Positions 48,334-57,289 of a DNA stretch of 64,000 nucleotides are shown one piece after another (within the stretch, counting starts at the first letter, position 1; every line of letters starts with the position of its first letter). The notes under the pieces are model-generated. The model saw only the letters and a list, made by a program, of their open reading frames with translations, was not told where the DNA came from and did no database searches. The position numbers were made by a program, and so were the translations under genes. Source of the stretch: Hyphomicrobiales bacterium (GTDB taxonomy: Bacteria > Pseudomonadota > Alphaproteobacteria > Rhizobiales > Rhizobiaceae); the NCBI GenBank assembly GCA_900471525.1, contig UCEZ01000030.1, forward strand, positions 124,001 to 188,000, read 5' to 3'.

Positions 48334-49218
48334 GTGAGCAAGACACTGCCGTCGCTGAACGCCCTCAAAGCCTTCGAGGCGACCGCCAGGCATCGGTCGA
48401 TGACGCTTGCGGCCGATGAGCTGTTCGTCACCCATGGCGCTGTCAGCCGGCATATCAAGTCATTGGAAGAGACGCTGGGCGTCCTGCTTGTCAGCAGGAA
48501 AGCGCGATCGACGGAACCGACCCTTGAGGGCATGCGTCTCGCTGAGGGGCTGGCAAGCGCCTTCAGCCTGATGCAGGCAAGTGTCGAGCGCGTTCGACCG
48601 GGGCCGCTGACCCTGTCCTGCTCCTCCTCGATCATGATGGGGTGGATCATCCCGCGCATTGGTCAGTTCCACGAGCGCCATCCCAATATCGAACTGCAGT
48701 TCAACATGAATTTCGATCGGATCGATTTCGTGCGCGACAAGATCGGGCTGGCGATCCGCTCCAGTGTCATAGAACCTCCCGAAGACGCGGTGATACGGGA
48801 GCTGGGCGGTGAAGCGATCGGGCCGGTCTGTTCACCGGAATATCTGGCGCAGGCGCAGATTTCGGAGCCGAAGGACCTAGAAGCGGCGATGCTTCTGTCT
48901 ACCCGCACTCGGCCGGAGGCGTGGCGGGACTGGCAAATGGTTGCTGAGGAAACGGACCTGGTACTCGAGCCGCGGTCGAGCTTTGATCACTTTTACCTGC
49001 TGATCCAGGCCGCCGCATGCGGGCTTGGCGTCGCGACCGTGCCGCAGATGCTGGTGCTTGATCAGCTTGCGTCGGGGCGGCTCGTGGCGCCCTTCGGCTT
49101 CCGGCCGGGGCCACGCCGCCTTGTGCTGTGGATCGCTCCCCATTTGGCGGGAAGGCCGGATGCCTTGGCGCTGGAGCGATGGTTGATCCAGGAAATGCGC
49201 GCCCGGCCGGACAATTGA
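48334..49218 (+). CDS. LysR family regulator (GcvA-like)
   Basis: The 294-residue protein has the N-terminal winged helix SLNALKAFEATARHRSMTLAADELFVTHGAVSRHIKSLE and a periplasmic-binding-like effector domain (TLSCSSSIMMGWIIPRI...). The start is GTG at 48334; no strong Shine-Dalgarno is visible. It is divergent from the MFS gene, so control of that transporter is the simplest reading. A palindrome overlaps its stop codon. Confidence 0.93.
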   Translation: MSKTLPSLNALKAFEATARHRSMTLAADELFVTHGAVSRHIKSLEETLGVLLVSRKARSTEPTLEGMRLAEGLASAFSLMQASVERVRPGPLTLSCSSSIMMGWIIPRIGQFHERHPNIELQFNMNFDRIDFVRDKIGLAIRSSVIEPPEDAVIRELGGEAIGPVCSPEYLAQAQISEPKDLEAAMLLSTRTRPEAWRDWQMVAEETDLVLEPRSSFDHFYLLIQAAACGLGVATVPQMLVLDQLASGRLVAPFGFRPGPRRLVLWIAPHLAGRPDALALERWLIQEMRARPDN

Positions 49219-49229
49219 ACGGCCGGGCG
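49200..49229. terminator. Hairpin at the LysR/peroxiredoxin convergence
   Basis: CGCCCGGCC and GGCCGGGCG form a 9-bp stem with a 12-base loop that includes the LysR stop codon. A T-rich tail follows on the plus strand. It probably serves as a terminator for LysR. Confidence 0.6.
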
Positions 49230-49242
49230 GCGTTCGTTTGTC

Positions 49243-49728
49243 TTAGATCTGTTCGAGCATCGCAGCTGCTGCCGAAACCGTCGCCTGGCCGGGGCTGTCC
49301 TCGACATTCAGCGACTTCACGACGCCGTCCTCGACCAGCATCGAATAGCGCTTGGAGCGCAGGCCGAGCGTGCCGGCAGACAGGTCGATGTCCATGCCGA
49401 GCGCCTTGGTGAAGGCAGCGTTCCAGTCGGAAAGGAAGTGGATCTTGCCCATGCCGCCGGAGGCGGTCGCCCAGGCGCCCATGACATGCAGGTCGTTGAC
49501 GGCGACGACAGCAATGTCGTCGATGCCGCGGGCAAGGATCGCGTCGCGGTTTTCCAGGTAGCCGGGCAGATGATTGAGCGAGCAGGTCGGCGTGAAAGCG
49601 CCGGGAACGGCGAAGAGAACGACCTTCTTTCCGGAGAACAGCTGGTCGGTGGTGATTTCGACCGGGCCGTCTGCGGTCTTTTCCTTGAATGTGGCGGCAG
49701 GCAGCTTGTCTCCGACGGAAATGGTCAC
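49243..49728 (-). CDS. Peroxiredoxin, Prx5 (AhpE/peroxiredoxin-5) type
   Basis: The 161-residue protein has FAVPGAFTPTCSLNHLPGYLEN with peroxidatic Cys49 and the Prx5-like MGAWATASGGMGKIHFLSD...MDIDLSAGTLGLRSKRYSMLV. It reduces peroxides with glutaredoxin or glutathione. The start is GTG at 49728 with AGGAGTGA upstream; the open frame continues further but the family N-terminus starts here. It follows the DsbD-like gene by 76 bases on the same strand. Confidence 0.94.
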   Translation of the reverse strand: MTISVGDKLPAATFKEKTADGPVEITTDQLFSGKKVVLFAVPGAFTPTCSLNHLPGYLENRDAILARGIDDIAVVAVNDLHVMGAWATASGGMGKIHFLSDWNAAFTKALGMDIDLSAGTLGLRSKRYSMLVEDGVVKSLNVEDSPGQATVSAAAAMLEQI

Positions 49729-49804
49729 GGTCTCACTCCTTGAGGTCTTTCGGAAAGGCGGGAGCGCATCGGCTCCCTGAGTCATGATGAAATATAGATT
49801 TGGC

Positions 49805-50650
49805 TCAGTCAAAGGCAAGCGGGGTTTCCATGCTGCGTTCGCCGGCACGAGCGACCAGCAGGATCGATCCGCTTTTCAACGCGCCGCCTTTCGATGGAAC
49901 CCGCACGGGTATTTCCGCGGTCATCTGACCGTTTGCGGCGGTCACGTTTTCAGGTTTTCCAAAACTGTAGCCGGGTGGGCCGGCGAGAAAGAGTTCGGCT
50001 CGCACGGTCTCGTCTTTCTGGGGCACCAGGAGTGATAGGCGCATGCGCTTGATGGCAGGATCGAAACTGGCCGCGATGACTTTGAAACTGTCGGAGGGCT
50101 CTTCCGGCAAGGCGGACGCGGCATCTTCGATGCGCGCCTTATCGAGCGGGTTTTCCGCGAGCCCATCGGGCAGGGAAAGACTCAGGTCCGCCTGAACAGG
50201 GATGCAGATATCCTTGCAGATGCCAAGGAACACCGACGCCTTGAGTGTCAGGTCGCCGGCCTTTTCCCGTTTCAGCGAGAGCGGAAAGGCCACGGAGCGG
50301 TCATAGCCGGTATAGGCTGCAACACCCTCGCCAAAGGCTTTGGGCGCTGGAAAGCGCAGGCCGGAAAAGGAGATGCCGTCCTGCGGATCGATGGTGACCT
50401 GAGGCGGGATACCGCTGGCGCCCGGCTCCTGCCAGTAGGTCTTCCAGCCGGGCTTCAGCCGGATGTCGAGAATGGCCGGGATCGTTCCGTCCGGCTGGGG
50501 TCTGTCGGCAACGATGCGGACGGCGCCGCCTTCCGACTCGACCCATTTGCTCTGGGCGGCTTCCGCAGCCGGGAGAATAAAAAAATACGCTGCAAGGGTT
50601 GCCAGCGCTGCCAAATGAGTCACATTCTGTAGGAGGCGATGATGTTTCAT
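49805..50650 (-). CDS. DsbD alpha-domain-like secreted protein
   Basis: The 281-residue protein has a signal peptide (about 1-31, ending PAAEA) and a domain like the periplasmic alpha domain of DsbD: LDIRLKPGWKTYWQEPGASGIPP and a CxxxC in FLGICKDICIPVQADL. The membrane core and C-terminal thioredoxin domain of DsbD are absent, so it is a stand-alone thiol or metal-handling protein. It lies upstream of the Prx5 gene and is divergent from the YqgE gene. Confidence 0.88.
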   Translation of the reverse strand: MKHHRLLQNVTHLAALATLAAYFFILPAAEAAQSKWVESEGGAVRIVADRPQPDGTIPAILDIRLKPGWKTYWQEPGASGIPPQVTIDPQDGISFSGLRFPAPKAFGEGVAAYTGYDRSVAFPLSLKREKAGDLTLKASVFLGICKDICIPVQADLSLSLPDGLAENPLDKARIEDAASALPEEPSDSFKVIAASFDPAIKRMRLSLLVPQKDETVRAELFLAGPPGYSFGKPENVTAANGQMTAEIPVRVPSKGGALKSGSILLVARAGERSMETPLAFD

Positions 50651-50809
50651 GATGCTGAGGCTTATCGGTTTTGGGGTGTGGTTTAAAGATACCCGCTTTC
50701 ACCTCCTGATCATTTTCTCTTGAGGAAGATGCGATGGAAGCGCCGACAACAGCCTTGAAAACAAAAGACGGGTGGGAACGCTTTTCAATTGACACAGAAG
50801 GCTGACACC

Positions 50810-51412
50810 ATGATGGCGACATTCCAGAAAAAGCGCGAGCGTGGCTTGCTAGACGGCCAGTTCCTGATCGCCATGCCGGGCATGTTCGACAGCAATTTTG
50901 CCCGCACGGTCATCTTTGTCTGCGCCCATTCGAACGATGGCGCCATGGGCTTCGTGCTCAACCGGCCGCAGCAACTCACCTTTCCGGACGTCCTGCTTCA
51001 TTTGCACATCATCGATCAGGCGCAGGCGATCAGGTTGCCCGGCGCCACACGTGATTTTCAGATCCAGACCGGCGGGCCGGTCGAAACAGGTCGCGGTTTC
51101 GTGCTTCATTCCGACGACTATCTGAGCGAATCCAGCATTCCCGTCAGCGACGACATCTGCCTGACGGCAACGCTGGATATCGTCCGCGCCATCTCGCGCG
51201 GCGAGGGGCCATCAAAGGCGATGATGATGCTCGGCTATGCCGGCTGGGGTGCCGGCCAGCTTGAAAACGAGATCGCCAACAATGGCTGGCTCAATTGCCC
51301 GGCAAGCGAGGAGTTGATCTTCGACCGCGATCTCGGCGACAAATACGACCGGGCCCTGGCGCTGATGGGCGTTGCCCCGGCGATGCTGTCGGTGGATGCC
51401 GGCCACGCCTGA
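50810..51412 (+). CDS. YqgE/AlgH family protein
   Basis: The 200-residue protein has [40 protein letters not shown] (in pieces) and [13 protein letters not shown], then [16 protein letters not shown], all YqgE hallmarks. The function is unknown; YqgE often neighbours the Holliday-junction resolvase yqgF elsewhere, but not here. AAGG lies about 8 bases before the ATG at 50810; an in-frame TTG at 50789 is less likely. Confidence 0.95.
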   Translation: MMATFQKKRERGLLDGQFLIAMPGMFDSNFARTVIFVCAHSNDGAMGFVLNRPQQLTFPDVLLHLHIIDQAQAIRLPGATRDFQIQTGGPVETGRGFVLHSDDYLSESSIPVSDDICLTATLDIVRAISRGEGPSKAMMMLGYAGWGAGQLENEIANNGWLNCPASEELIFDRDLGDKYDRALALMGVAPAMLSVDAGHA

Positions 51413-51530
51413 CTTCGCCGATTTTTCCTCTTTCTGACATTCTGTCGGAACAATCGGACCTCTCCCCCGTTTTCCAAAGGCAAGAACATGACACCTTGAT
51501 CATGTTCCCAACCTCTGAGGGAGACCGGCT

Positions 51531-51722
51531 ATGGGTAGTACGTCCGACAAGATTTCCGGCGCCGCCAACCAGGCTGCGGGCAAGGTCAAGCAAGCCGCCG
51601 GCAAGGCAACCGGCAACAACAAGCTGCGCGCCGAAGGCAAAGGCCAGGAAGTCAAGGGCAAGGTCCAGACGGCCAAGGGCAAGGCCAAGGACGCCGCCAA
51701 GGGCGCCGTTGATCGCATGTAA
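51531..51722 (+). CDS. CsbD family stress protein
   Basis: The 63-residue, Lys/Ala/Gly-rich, low-complexity protein begins [18 protein letters not shown] and repeats [17 protein letters not shown]. CsbD proteins are small hydrophilic general-stress proteins with no known enzyme activity, probably natively unfolded. GAGGGAGA precedes the ATG. It stands alone between YqgE and the metallopeptidase gene. Confidence 0.93.
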   Translation: MGSTSDKISGAANQAAGKVKQAAGKATGNNKLRAEGKGQEVKGKVQTAKGKAKDAAKGAVDRM

Positions 51723-51947
51723 TCGGTTTGTCGCCGATCATCTTCGTGAGTGGTGGCGGCGACTTCAAAGTGCGCGAATCAACTGTCCTGACGGGTTCAA
51801 CTGGATGGAAGATTTCAGCGCCGATGCCCGCCGTGCCTCGCGCCGGCGGGCATTTCTGTGAAAGCGAATGCTTTTGGCGGGAATATTTGATCTGTAGCAT
51901 TGAATGCGCACTGACTTATCGGGCGATCATCGGGCGGGCTAATTTCC

Positions 51948-53024
51948 ATGAGACTTTACGAATGCGGCAATTGCGGAAATCCCGTTCACTTCGACAATCG
52001 TGCCTGCATCAATTGCGGCTCGCGGCTCGGATTTTTGCCTGAGGCCATGGCGATGCAGTCGCTGACGCCGGCGGGCGACGACCTGTGGCAGGCATCCTCG
52101 CGGCAACAGGCCGATGTCCGCTTTTGCGCCAATGCCGCCCACGACACCTGCAACTGGCTGATCTCGACCAACGACAATCATGCCTATTGCCAGGCCTGCC
52201 GCTACAACCGCATCGTTCCGGTGACCGACAACCCCGAAGGCCTGGCGCGCTGGCAAAAAATCGGCCAGGCGCAGCGCCATCTTTTCTATTCGCTTCTGCG
52301 CTGGAACCTGCCGCGGCCGGGCCGTGACGTCGATCCTCAGGGGGGACTCGCGTTCGATTTCCTGGCCGACGAGGTCGATGCCAACGGTTATCTGGTGCCG
52401 GCCGTGACCGGCCATGAGGATGGTCTGATCAGCCTGCGTGCGGCCGAAGCCAACGACGCCACGCGCGAAAGCGTCCGCGTCTTGATGAACGAGCCCTACC
52501 GGACTCTGCTCGGCCATTTCCGCCATGAGATCGGCCATTTTTACTGGGCTCAGCTTGTCCGCGACGACCAGACGCTGAACGAGGCGCGAGCGTTGTTCGG
52601 CGACGAGCGTGCGGATTATGCCGAGGCGTTGAAACGCAACTATCGACAAGGCCCCCCGGCAGGCTGGCAGGCAAGCTTCATCAGCACCTATGCCAGTGCC
52701 CATCCGGCCGAGGATTTCGCCGAATGCTGGGCGCATTTCTTTCACATCGTCGATACGCTGGAAACCGCCCGCGCCTTTGAACTCTCGACCGAACCAAGAC
52801 GCCACGAGGACATGGCCGCCGAGGTCGATTTCGATCCCTACCGGGCAGCCAATGCACAGGACCTCGTAGACGCCTGGATCCCTCTCAGCGTCGCCCTCAA
52901 CAGCCTCCAGCGCAGCATGGGCCAGCCCGACAGCTACCCCTTCGTCCTCTCGCCGCCGGTGGTGCAGAAACTCGATTTCATCAATCGTCTGATCCGCCGG
53001 GCAGGGGCTGTGTATGGGCAGTAG
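51948..53024 (+). CDS. Zinc-ribbon putative zinc metallopeptidase
   Basis: The 358-residue protein starts with a zinc ribbon (Cys6, Cys9, Cys20, Cys23 in YECGNCG...ACINCG). A second Cys cluster follows (Cys60, Cys68, Cys81, Cys84). The catalytic zinc motif is HEIGH (193-197) in LLGHFRHEIGHFYW, and HPAEDFAECWAHFFH downstream may supply the third ligand. It resembles the family annotated as putative zinc-binding metallopeptidase. No signal peptide is visible, so it is cytoplasmic. It is unlinked to any partner gene. Confidence 0.85.
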   Translation: MRLYECGNCGNPVHFDNRACINCGSRLGFLPEAMAMQSLTPAGDDLWQASSRQQADVRFCANAAHDTCNWLISTNDNHAYCQACRYNRIVPVTDNPEGLARWQKIGQAQRHLFYSLLRWNLPRPGRDVDPQGGLAFDFLADEVDANGYLVPAVTGHEDGLISLRAAEANDATRESVRVLMNEPYRTLLGHFRHEIGHFYWAQLVRDDQTLNEARALFGDERADYAEALKRNYRQGPPAGWQASFISTYASAHPAEDFAECWAHFFHIVDTLETARAFELSTEPRRHEDMAAEVDFDPYRAANAQDLVDAWIPLSVALNSLQRSMGQPDSYPFVLSPPVVQKLDFINRLIRRAGAVYGQ

Positions 53025-53393
53025 GGTATCGCTGGCGAGTAGAAATTGGTTATTTTTGGAAGAGGCCTAAAAAAATCCGATTGATGCAAATTCCGTCGCT
53101 TGAGGCGCTGCCCGTCGAGGCTTAGCGCCAATTGCTGACATCATTCTGCTTTGAGTGGAAGTGAATCTATTTTAGTCCTCAAAAGCGTTGAGTGATGCAT
53201 CGATCGTCGCCATCAATACATCGCGCTACGGCAAGTCCGCACGCTCCTTGGAGTTGGCGCGGACGCGTCGTTCATTGCAGCACAAGAACAGCAACGAACA
53301 ATCAGGGTAATCGAACAACTAAGAAGGAGATAGATACGCCAGCATATAGGCCGCAGGCACAACCCCAAGTAAAGTAAGCAGTTGATCGCCGAT
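53025..53393. other. Intergenic region, no convincing gene
   Basis: This 369-base gap separates the metallopeptidase gene from the convergent cyclase gene. It is AT-richer than its flanks. A 61-codon frame (53192-53377) has neither a ribosome-binding site nor a family-like composition. No repeat or RNA gene was recognised. Confidence 0.5.
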
Positions 53394-55139
53394 CTACTCC
53401 GGTAATCCCGCCAATCGCAATCCTTCGACATATTTGGCGAGGAGTGCCTTGTCCCGATAAGGAGCACGGGACGTGTATCGCTCAATCGAGAAGTCAGGAT
53501 TAATTTTCAGCAATTCGCTCGCTGCGCGGCGCGCCTCCTCCAATCGCCCTAATTGTGCATATGTTGCCGCCAGTAGTCGGTAAGCGGGGCCTGGCTCTGT
53601 CATTTTTTCCAGAAGAGACAGCGCACCAAGGTAGTCTCCGGAAAGATACTTGCTGGCTGCAATGTCCCAGAGGTACCAGTCGGGTCGACTTGGATTGAGC
53701 CGGACAGCCATCTCCCCGATCCTGATCGCGTCTTCAAGACGCCCCAAATAGCCCAAAGCATCGCAATACTCGGAGAGTAGATCACAGTTGTAAGGTGCCA
53801 GCTCGCGCGCCCGATCGTAGCAACCTATGGCGCGCTCAGCCTCCCCTCTCCATAAGTGGATCACGCCAAGCGCAAAATGCGCGTCGGATTCGGTGGGGTT
53901 GAGCTGCAGGGCCTTGCTCGCCCATGTGAACGCGGTGGCCAGTGCGGTATCGATGTCGACGCTTTCATTCCATTTCAGCTTCAGCAGCTCGATCCAGGCG
54001 AGCCCCAGGTACGGGCGCGGGTAACTCGGATCATCCGCGATCGCGGCGAGGAACATCTCCTTCGCAATCCCGACGTCCTCCGGTCTCCGGCTCTGTTGAA
54101 GATGCTTCCCTCGCAGATAAAGGTCATAGGCCCTTAAAGCCGTTGCCGGTTTAGCGAGAACGCGTTGACGTTCAGCCTCTTCAATCTTGACGTTTAGCGC
54201 GGCTGGGATCGATTGAGCCAGTTCGTCCTGGATGGAGAAGACGTCGACAAGGTCGAAGTCGTATTTTTCCGCCCAGATGTGTTCGCGTAAAACGTTGGTC
54301 AGGCTAGCATTAACCCTGACGCGATTGCCAAGCCGCCTGACACTGCCCTCGAGGATGTAATAGGTAGTCGACCCGACATGTCGAGGTTCTAAACGGGGTG
54401 GTCGGACGATCACGTTCAACCTCGAGAAGCGCGACAATGCGGCCACGACATCCTCCGCTATGCCGGCCGCAAAATACTCCTGGTCTGGATCGCCGCTGAG
54501 ATTTGAAAACCTTGAAGCATAAAGGATCGTTCTGTTCGACTCGAAAGCCGGATCACTTTGTATGCGGGCCGATGGTCCTGCCAAAGCAGAACCGGGGGCA
54601 CCTTCTGGTTGCGGAGTTTCGCAATCATCAACAATGACATTGAAGATGCGGAGCGGACGTTCGATGTTCTTCAACGTCTGCTCCCCCGCATCCTCGAACC
54701 CGATATCCAGACGGTTGCCCAACGTGTCGCGCATCGATGCGGATACCGCGATGCCTCCGGGCTTAGCGATGGTTTCGATGCGCGATGCAACGTTCACGCC
54801 GTCACCATAGACATCGTCATCTTCAAAAAGGATGTCGCCGATATTAATGCCGATCCGAAACTCTATCCGGCGATCGGGCGAAACATCCGTGTTCCTCGTC
54901 CGCATTTCTCGTTGGATTTCGACAGCGCAGAGAACCGCCTCTTCTGCGGTCCGGAACTCGGTCAGCATTCCGTCCCCGACGAGCTTGATGATGCGGCCAT
55001 GATGCAGGGCGATTTTGACATCGAGGAGTTCATGTCGGTGCCGTTTGAGAGCCGACAGGGTGCCTCTCTCATCGATGCCCATCAGGCGGCTGTAGCCAAC
55101 GACGTCAGACGCCATTATGACGGAGAGCTTTTGTTCCAT
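53394..55139 (-). CDS. Class III adenylate cyclase with C-terminal TPR repeats
   Basis: The protein of about 581 residues begins MEQKLSVIMASDVVGYSRLM, with metal-binding Asp in the class III cyclase fold and LVGDGMLTEF supplying the second Asp; NVASRIETIAKPGGI is the C-terminal part of the catalytic domain. A middle TolB-like domain (LYASRFSNLSGDPDQEYFAAGIAEDVVAAL) and TPR repeats (about 330-560) follow. It is predicted soluble and should make cAMP in response to protein partners. The ATG at 55139 follows GGGGGTGCCG; the longer frame to 55190 is possible. Confidence 0.88.
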   Translation of the reverse strand: MEQKLSVIMASDVVGYSRLMGIDERGTLSALKRHRHELLDVKIALHHGRIIKLVGDGMLTEFRTAEEAVLCAVEIQREMRTRNTDVSPDRRIEFRIGINIGDILFEDDDVYGDGVNVASRIETIAKPGGIAVSASMRDTLGNRLDIGFEDAGEQTLKNIERPLRIFNVIVDDCETPQPEGAPGSALAGPSARIQSDPAFESNRTILYASRFSNLSGDPDQEYFAAGIAEDVVAALSRFSRLNVIVRPPRLEPRHVGSTTYYILEGSVRRLGNRVRVNASLTNVLREHIWAEKYDFDLVDVFSIQDELAQSIPAALNVKIEEAERQRVLAKPATALRAYDLYLRGKHLQQSRRPEDVGIAKEMFLAAIADDPSYPRPYLGLAWIELLKLKWNESVDIDTALATAFTWASKALQLNPTESDAHFALGVIHLWRGEAERAIGCYDRARELAPYNCDLLSEYCDALGYLGRLEDAIRIGEMAVRLNPSRPDWYLWDIAASKYLSGDYLGALSLLEKMTEPGPAYRLLAATYAQLGRLEEARRAASELLKINPDFSIERYTSRAPYRDKALLAKYVEGLRLAGLPE

Positions 55140-55732
55140 CGGCACCCCCAAGTCACTTGCGTGACTATCCACTACATAACACACCTTCATTTTCTCGGCG
55201 TCAAACTTCTTCCCTTACGGGTCGTACAGGTGCGTATCGTAGTGGGCATCACGTTCTCGGCGCTTGGCTTGCCAGTCGGAGCCAGAGCCGAGGTGATAGG
55301 CGATTAGGTTTCTGAAGCAGAATTCCGAGGTGCGCGAAACGACAGGCGATGATCTGATGACAACGATGCTCAGAAGCCGTTTTGGCTGCCCGGTCGAATG
55401 ATTGATGGACTGCCAATAAAGGTGACCGCTTTGGGCCGATTGCGGACTTCGACGATGATAGAATCGCGCCAACCTCGAGCCTCAGACAGCGCCAATAGCC
55501 TCGCAAGCATCCATAGGACGAGCGTTTCCAGCGAACTCGTTTCGGTATCGGCGCGCCGATCTCCAACGGCCTCGGCATTTCGCTGCATTGTAGGAACAAC
55601 AGAGACCGACTTCACGTTTTGAAATGAACGGTCACCGAAAATGAGTTCCCATTTTGTGCCAGTGCCGTCATGTCTTTGTGAAAGCTCGTCTGAGCCATTG
55701 CTCGACGACACACGAATCAAAGAGCTGACAGC
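55140..55732. other. Intergenic region with non-coding or decayed sequence
   Basis: This 593-base gap between divergent genes shows several overlapping open frames on both strands, none with a family motif or good ribosome-binding site. A minus-strand frame reads SAIGPKRSPLLAVHQS, which resembles the spurious translations of rhizobial intergenic repeats I recall. A promoter for the FabMG-like gene should lie near its right end. Confidence 0.4.
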
Positions 55733-57112
55733 ATGGAAAATCCGGTTGCACTGCATCGTCTTTCCGAGAACACGGTCTTCCGTAAAGGCGATGTTTTCGT
55801 ACTCTTCGGCGAACTGTTCGGCCGCGGATACGCCACCGGCTTGCTCGACGAAGCCAGACGGGCTGGAATGGAGATCGTGGGGATCACCGTCGGGCGGCGC
55901 GACGAGAACAACGCGCTGCGGCCGCTCGATGCCGAGGAACTATCTTTGGCGGAGACCCGGTTGGGCGGCAGGATCATCAACATACCTCTTATGGCGGGTT
56001 TCGATCTCGATGCGCCCGCAGACGGCCCAACTCCCACCGATCTCCTGGCAAAGATGACGCTTGAGAGCTGGCAACACGACAAGCTCGACTGGGACTATGT
56101 CGGGCAATGCCGCGACATCGCCACTGCGCGTTTTACGGAGTCGCTTTCAAAAGTCATGACCGTTCTCGACGGAATGATCGCCGCTGGCCGCAATGTTTTC
56201 TTCGCCCACACAATGGCCGGGGGCATCCCGAAGGCGAAGGTATTCTTGGTCGTCGCCAATCGAATCTACAAGGGGACCGGAACCCGCCACATGTCGTCGC
56301 AGGCCTTGCTCGACAGTGACATGGGAAAACTTATCCTGCAGAATTTTGACGACGTCTCCGCAAACACCTTTCGCCATCTCATTGATTTCAGCGCGGCGAT
56401 CCGCGAGCGAGTGGAAGCTTCGGGCGGTCAAGTGCGATATACGGCCTACGGTTACCACGGATCGGCGGTCCTGATTGACGGAAGCTACCGTTGGCAAACC
56501 TACACCAACTACACCCAGGGTTATGCGAAGATGCGGCTCGAAGGCATTGCAGAGGAGGCCTGGGCGACAGGGATCAAGGCAACTGTCTATAACTGTCCCG
56601 AAATCCGGACCAATTCGTCCGATGTGTTCACGGGTATCGAGCTGCCCCTGATACCGCTGCTGCTTGCGTTGAAGAAAGAAAACGGTGGCCAATGGGCAGA
56701 CGAACAGTGGCAGGCCTGCCGGCAGCTTCTGGCAGACGGCTTAACCATGAAGGATGTGTTCCGGAAGATCACCGACATGCAGGCCAGCGAGGTCATGCGT
56801 CCGTTCTATGACTTTTCGGCATGGCCCATGGCAAACAGCCAGGCACAGGCCGATCTGACCATCGGCACGTCCAACGAGATCACCCAGATGCATCGGGATA
56901 GCAAGTTGATGATCAGCGACCTCCTGAGCGGTCTCGTTGTGAAGGCTACCGGGCAGCTAATTTTTGGCGAATCTTCAGAACCCTCCGGTCCCGTCCTGTG
57001 GCTCAACCACGATATCGTGGCTCGGCGACTTAACGCTTCCCACCCGCATTCGAAGTCTCCCGCGCCGCTGATCGCGCAGGGAACGGAATCCTCGCACCTT
57101 GAGATGGTGTGA
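55733..57112 (+). CDS. Large conserved protein, FabMG-like enoyl-ACP reductase family (uncertain)
   Basis: The 459-residue protein has a nucleotide-fold-like N-terminus (VFVLFGELFGRGYATGLLDE) followed by MEIVGITVGRRDENNALRPL, then NVFFAHTMAGGIPKAKVFLVVANRIYKG and YRWQTYTNYTQGYAKMRLEGIAEEAW. No signal peptide or membrane helix is visible. I recall proteins like this being annotated 'enoyl ACP reductase FabMG family', but I cannot verify the match or a Tyr-x6-Lys site. If right, the cell has a second enoyl reductase besides FabI. The ATG at 55733 lacks a strong Shine-Dalgarno. Neighbours are unrelated. Confidence 0.55.
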   Translation: MENPVALHRLSENTVFRKGDVFVLFGELFGRGYATGLLDEARRAGMEIVGITVGRRDENNALRPLDAEELSLAETRLGGRIINIPLMAGFDLDAPADGPTPTDLLAKMTLESWQHDKLDWDYVGQCRDIATARFTESLSKVMTVLDGMIAAGRNVFFAHTMAGGIPKAKVFLVVANRIYKGTGTRHMSSQALLDSDMGKLILQNFDDVSANTFRHLIDFSAAIRERVEASGGQVRYTAYGYHGSAVLIDGSYRWQTYTNYTQGYAKMRLEGIAEEAWATGIKATVYNCPEIRTNSSDVFTGIELPLIPLLLALKKENGGQWADEQWQACRQLLADGLTMKDVFRKITDMQASEVMRPFYDFSAWPMANSQAQADLTIGTSNEITQMHRDSKLMISDLLSGLVVKATGQLIFGESSEPSGPVLWLNHDIVARRLNASHPHSKSPAPLIAQGTESSHLEMV

Positions 57113-57118
57113 CGGCTT

Positions 57119-57200
57119 CCCAGCTTAACTTGGAAGCTGGGTGTCTTTCACTGGCCCGAAGGCGACGAAGGTCTCGGCGGGAGTGCGCCAATGAAAGACA
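57119..57200 (+). terminator. Two stem-loops after the FabMG-like gene
   Basis: CCCAGCTT (57119-57126) and AAGCTGGG (57134-57141) form an 8-bp stem followed by TGTCTTT. A second pair, TGTCTTTCACTGGC (57142-57155) and GCCAATGAAAGACA (57187-57200), matches at 13 of 14 positions. The first may terminate the gene; the second may be a further hairpin. Confidence 0.5.
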
Positions 57201-57289
57201 TCGGCTCCGCTTGGATGAATAACCAGTTTGGGGCCACAAGCAGGCGTCAGTCGATTTAGTTGCACGACATCGAAAATTCTACTCGCGCC

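Noticed and set aside
55370-55756. 128-codon minus-strand frame before the FabMG-like gene
   Set aside because: It overlaps the start of the FabMG-like gene and has no recognisable motif; it may be decayed repeat sequence.
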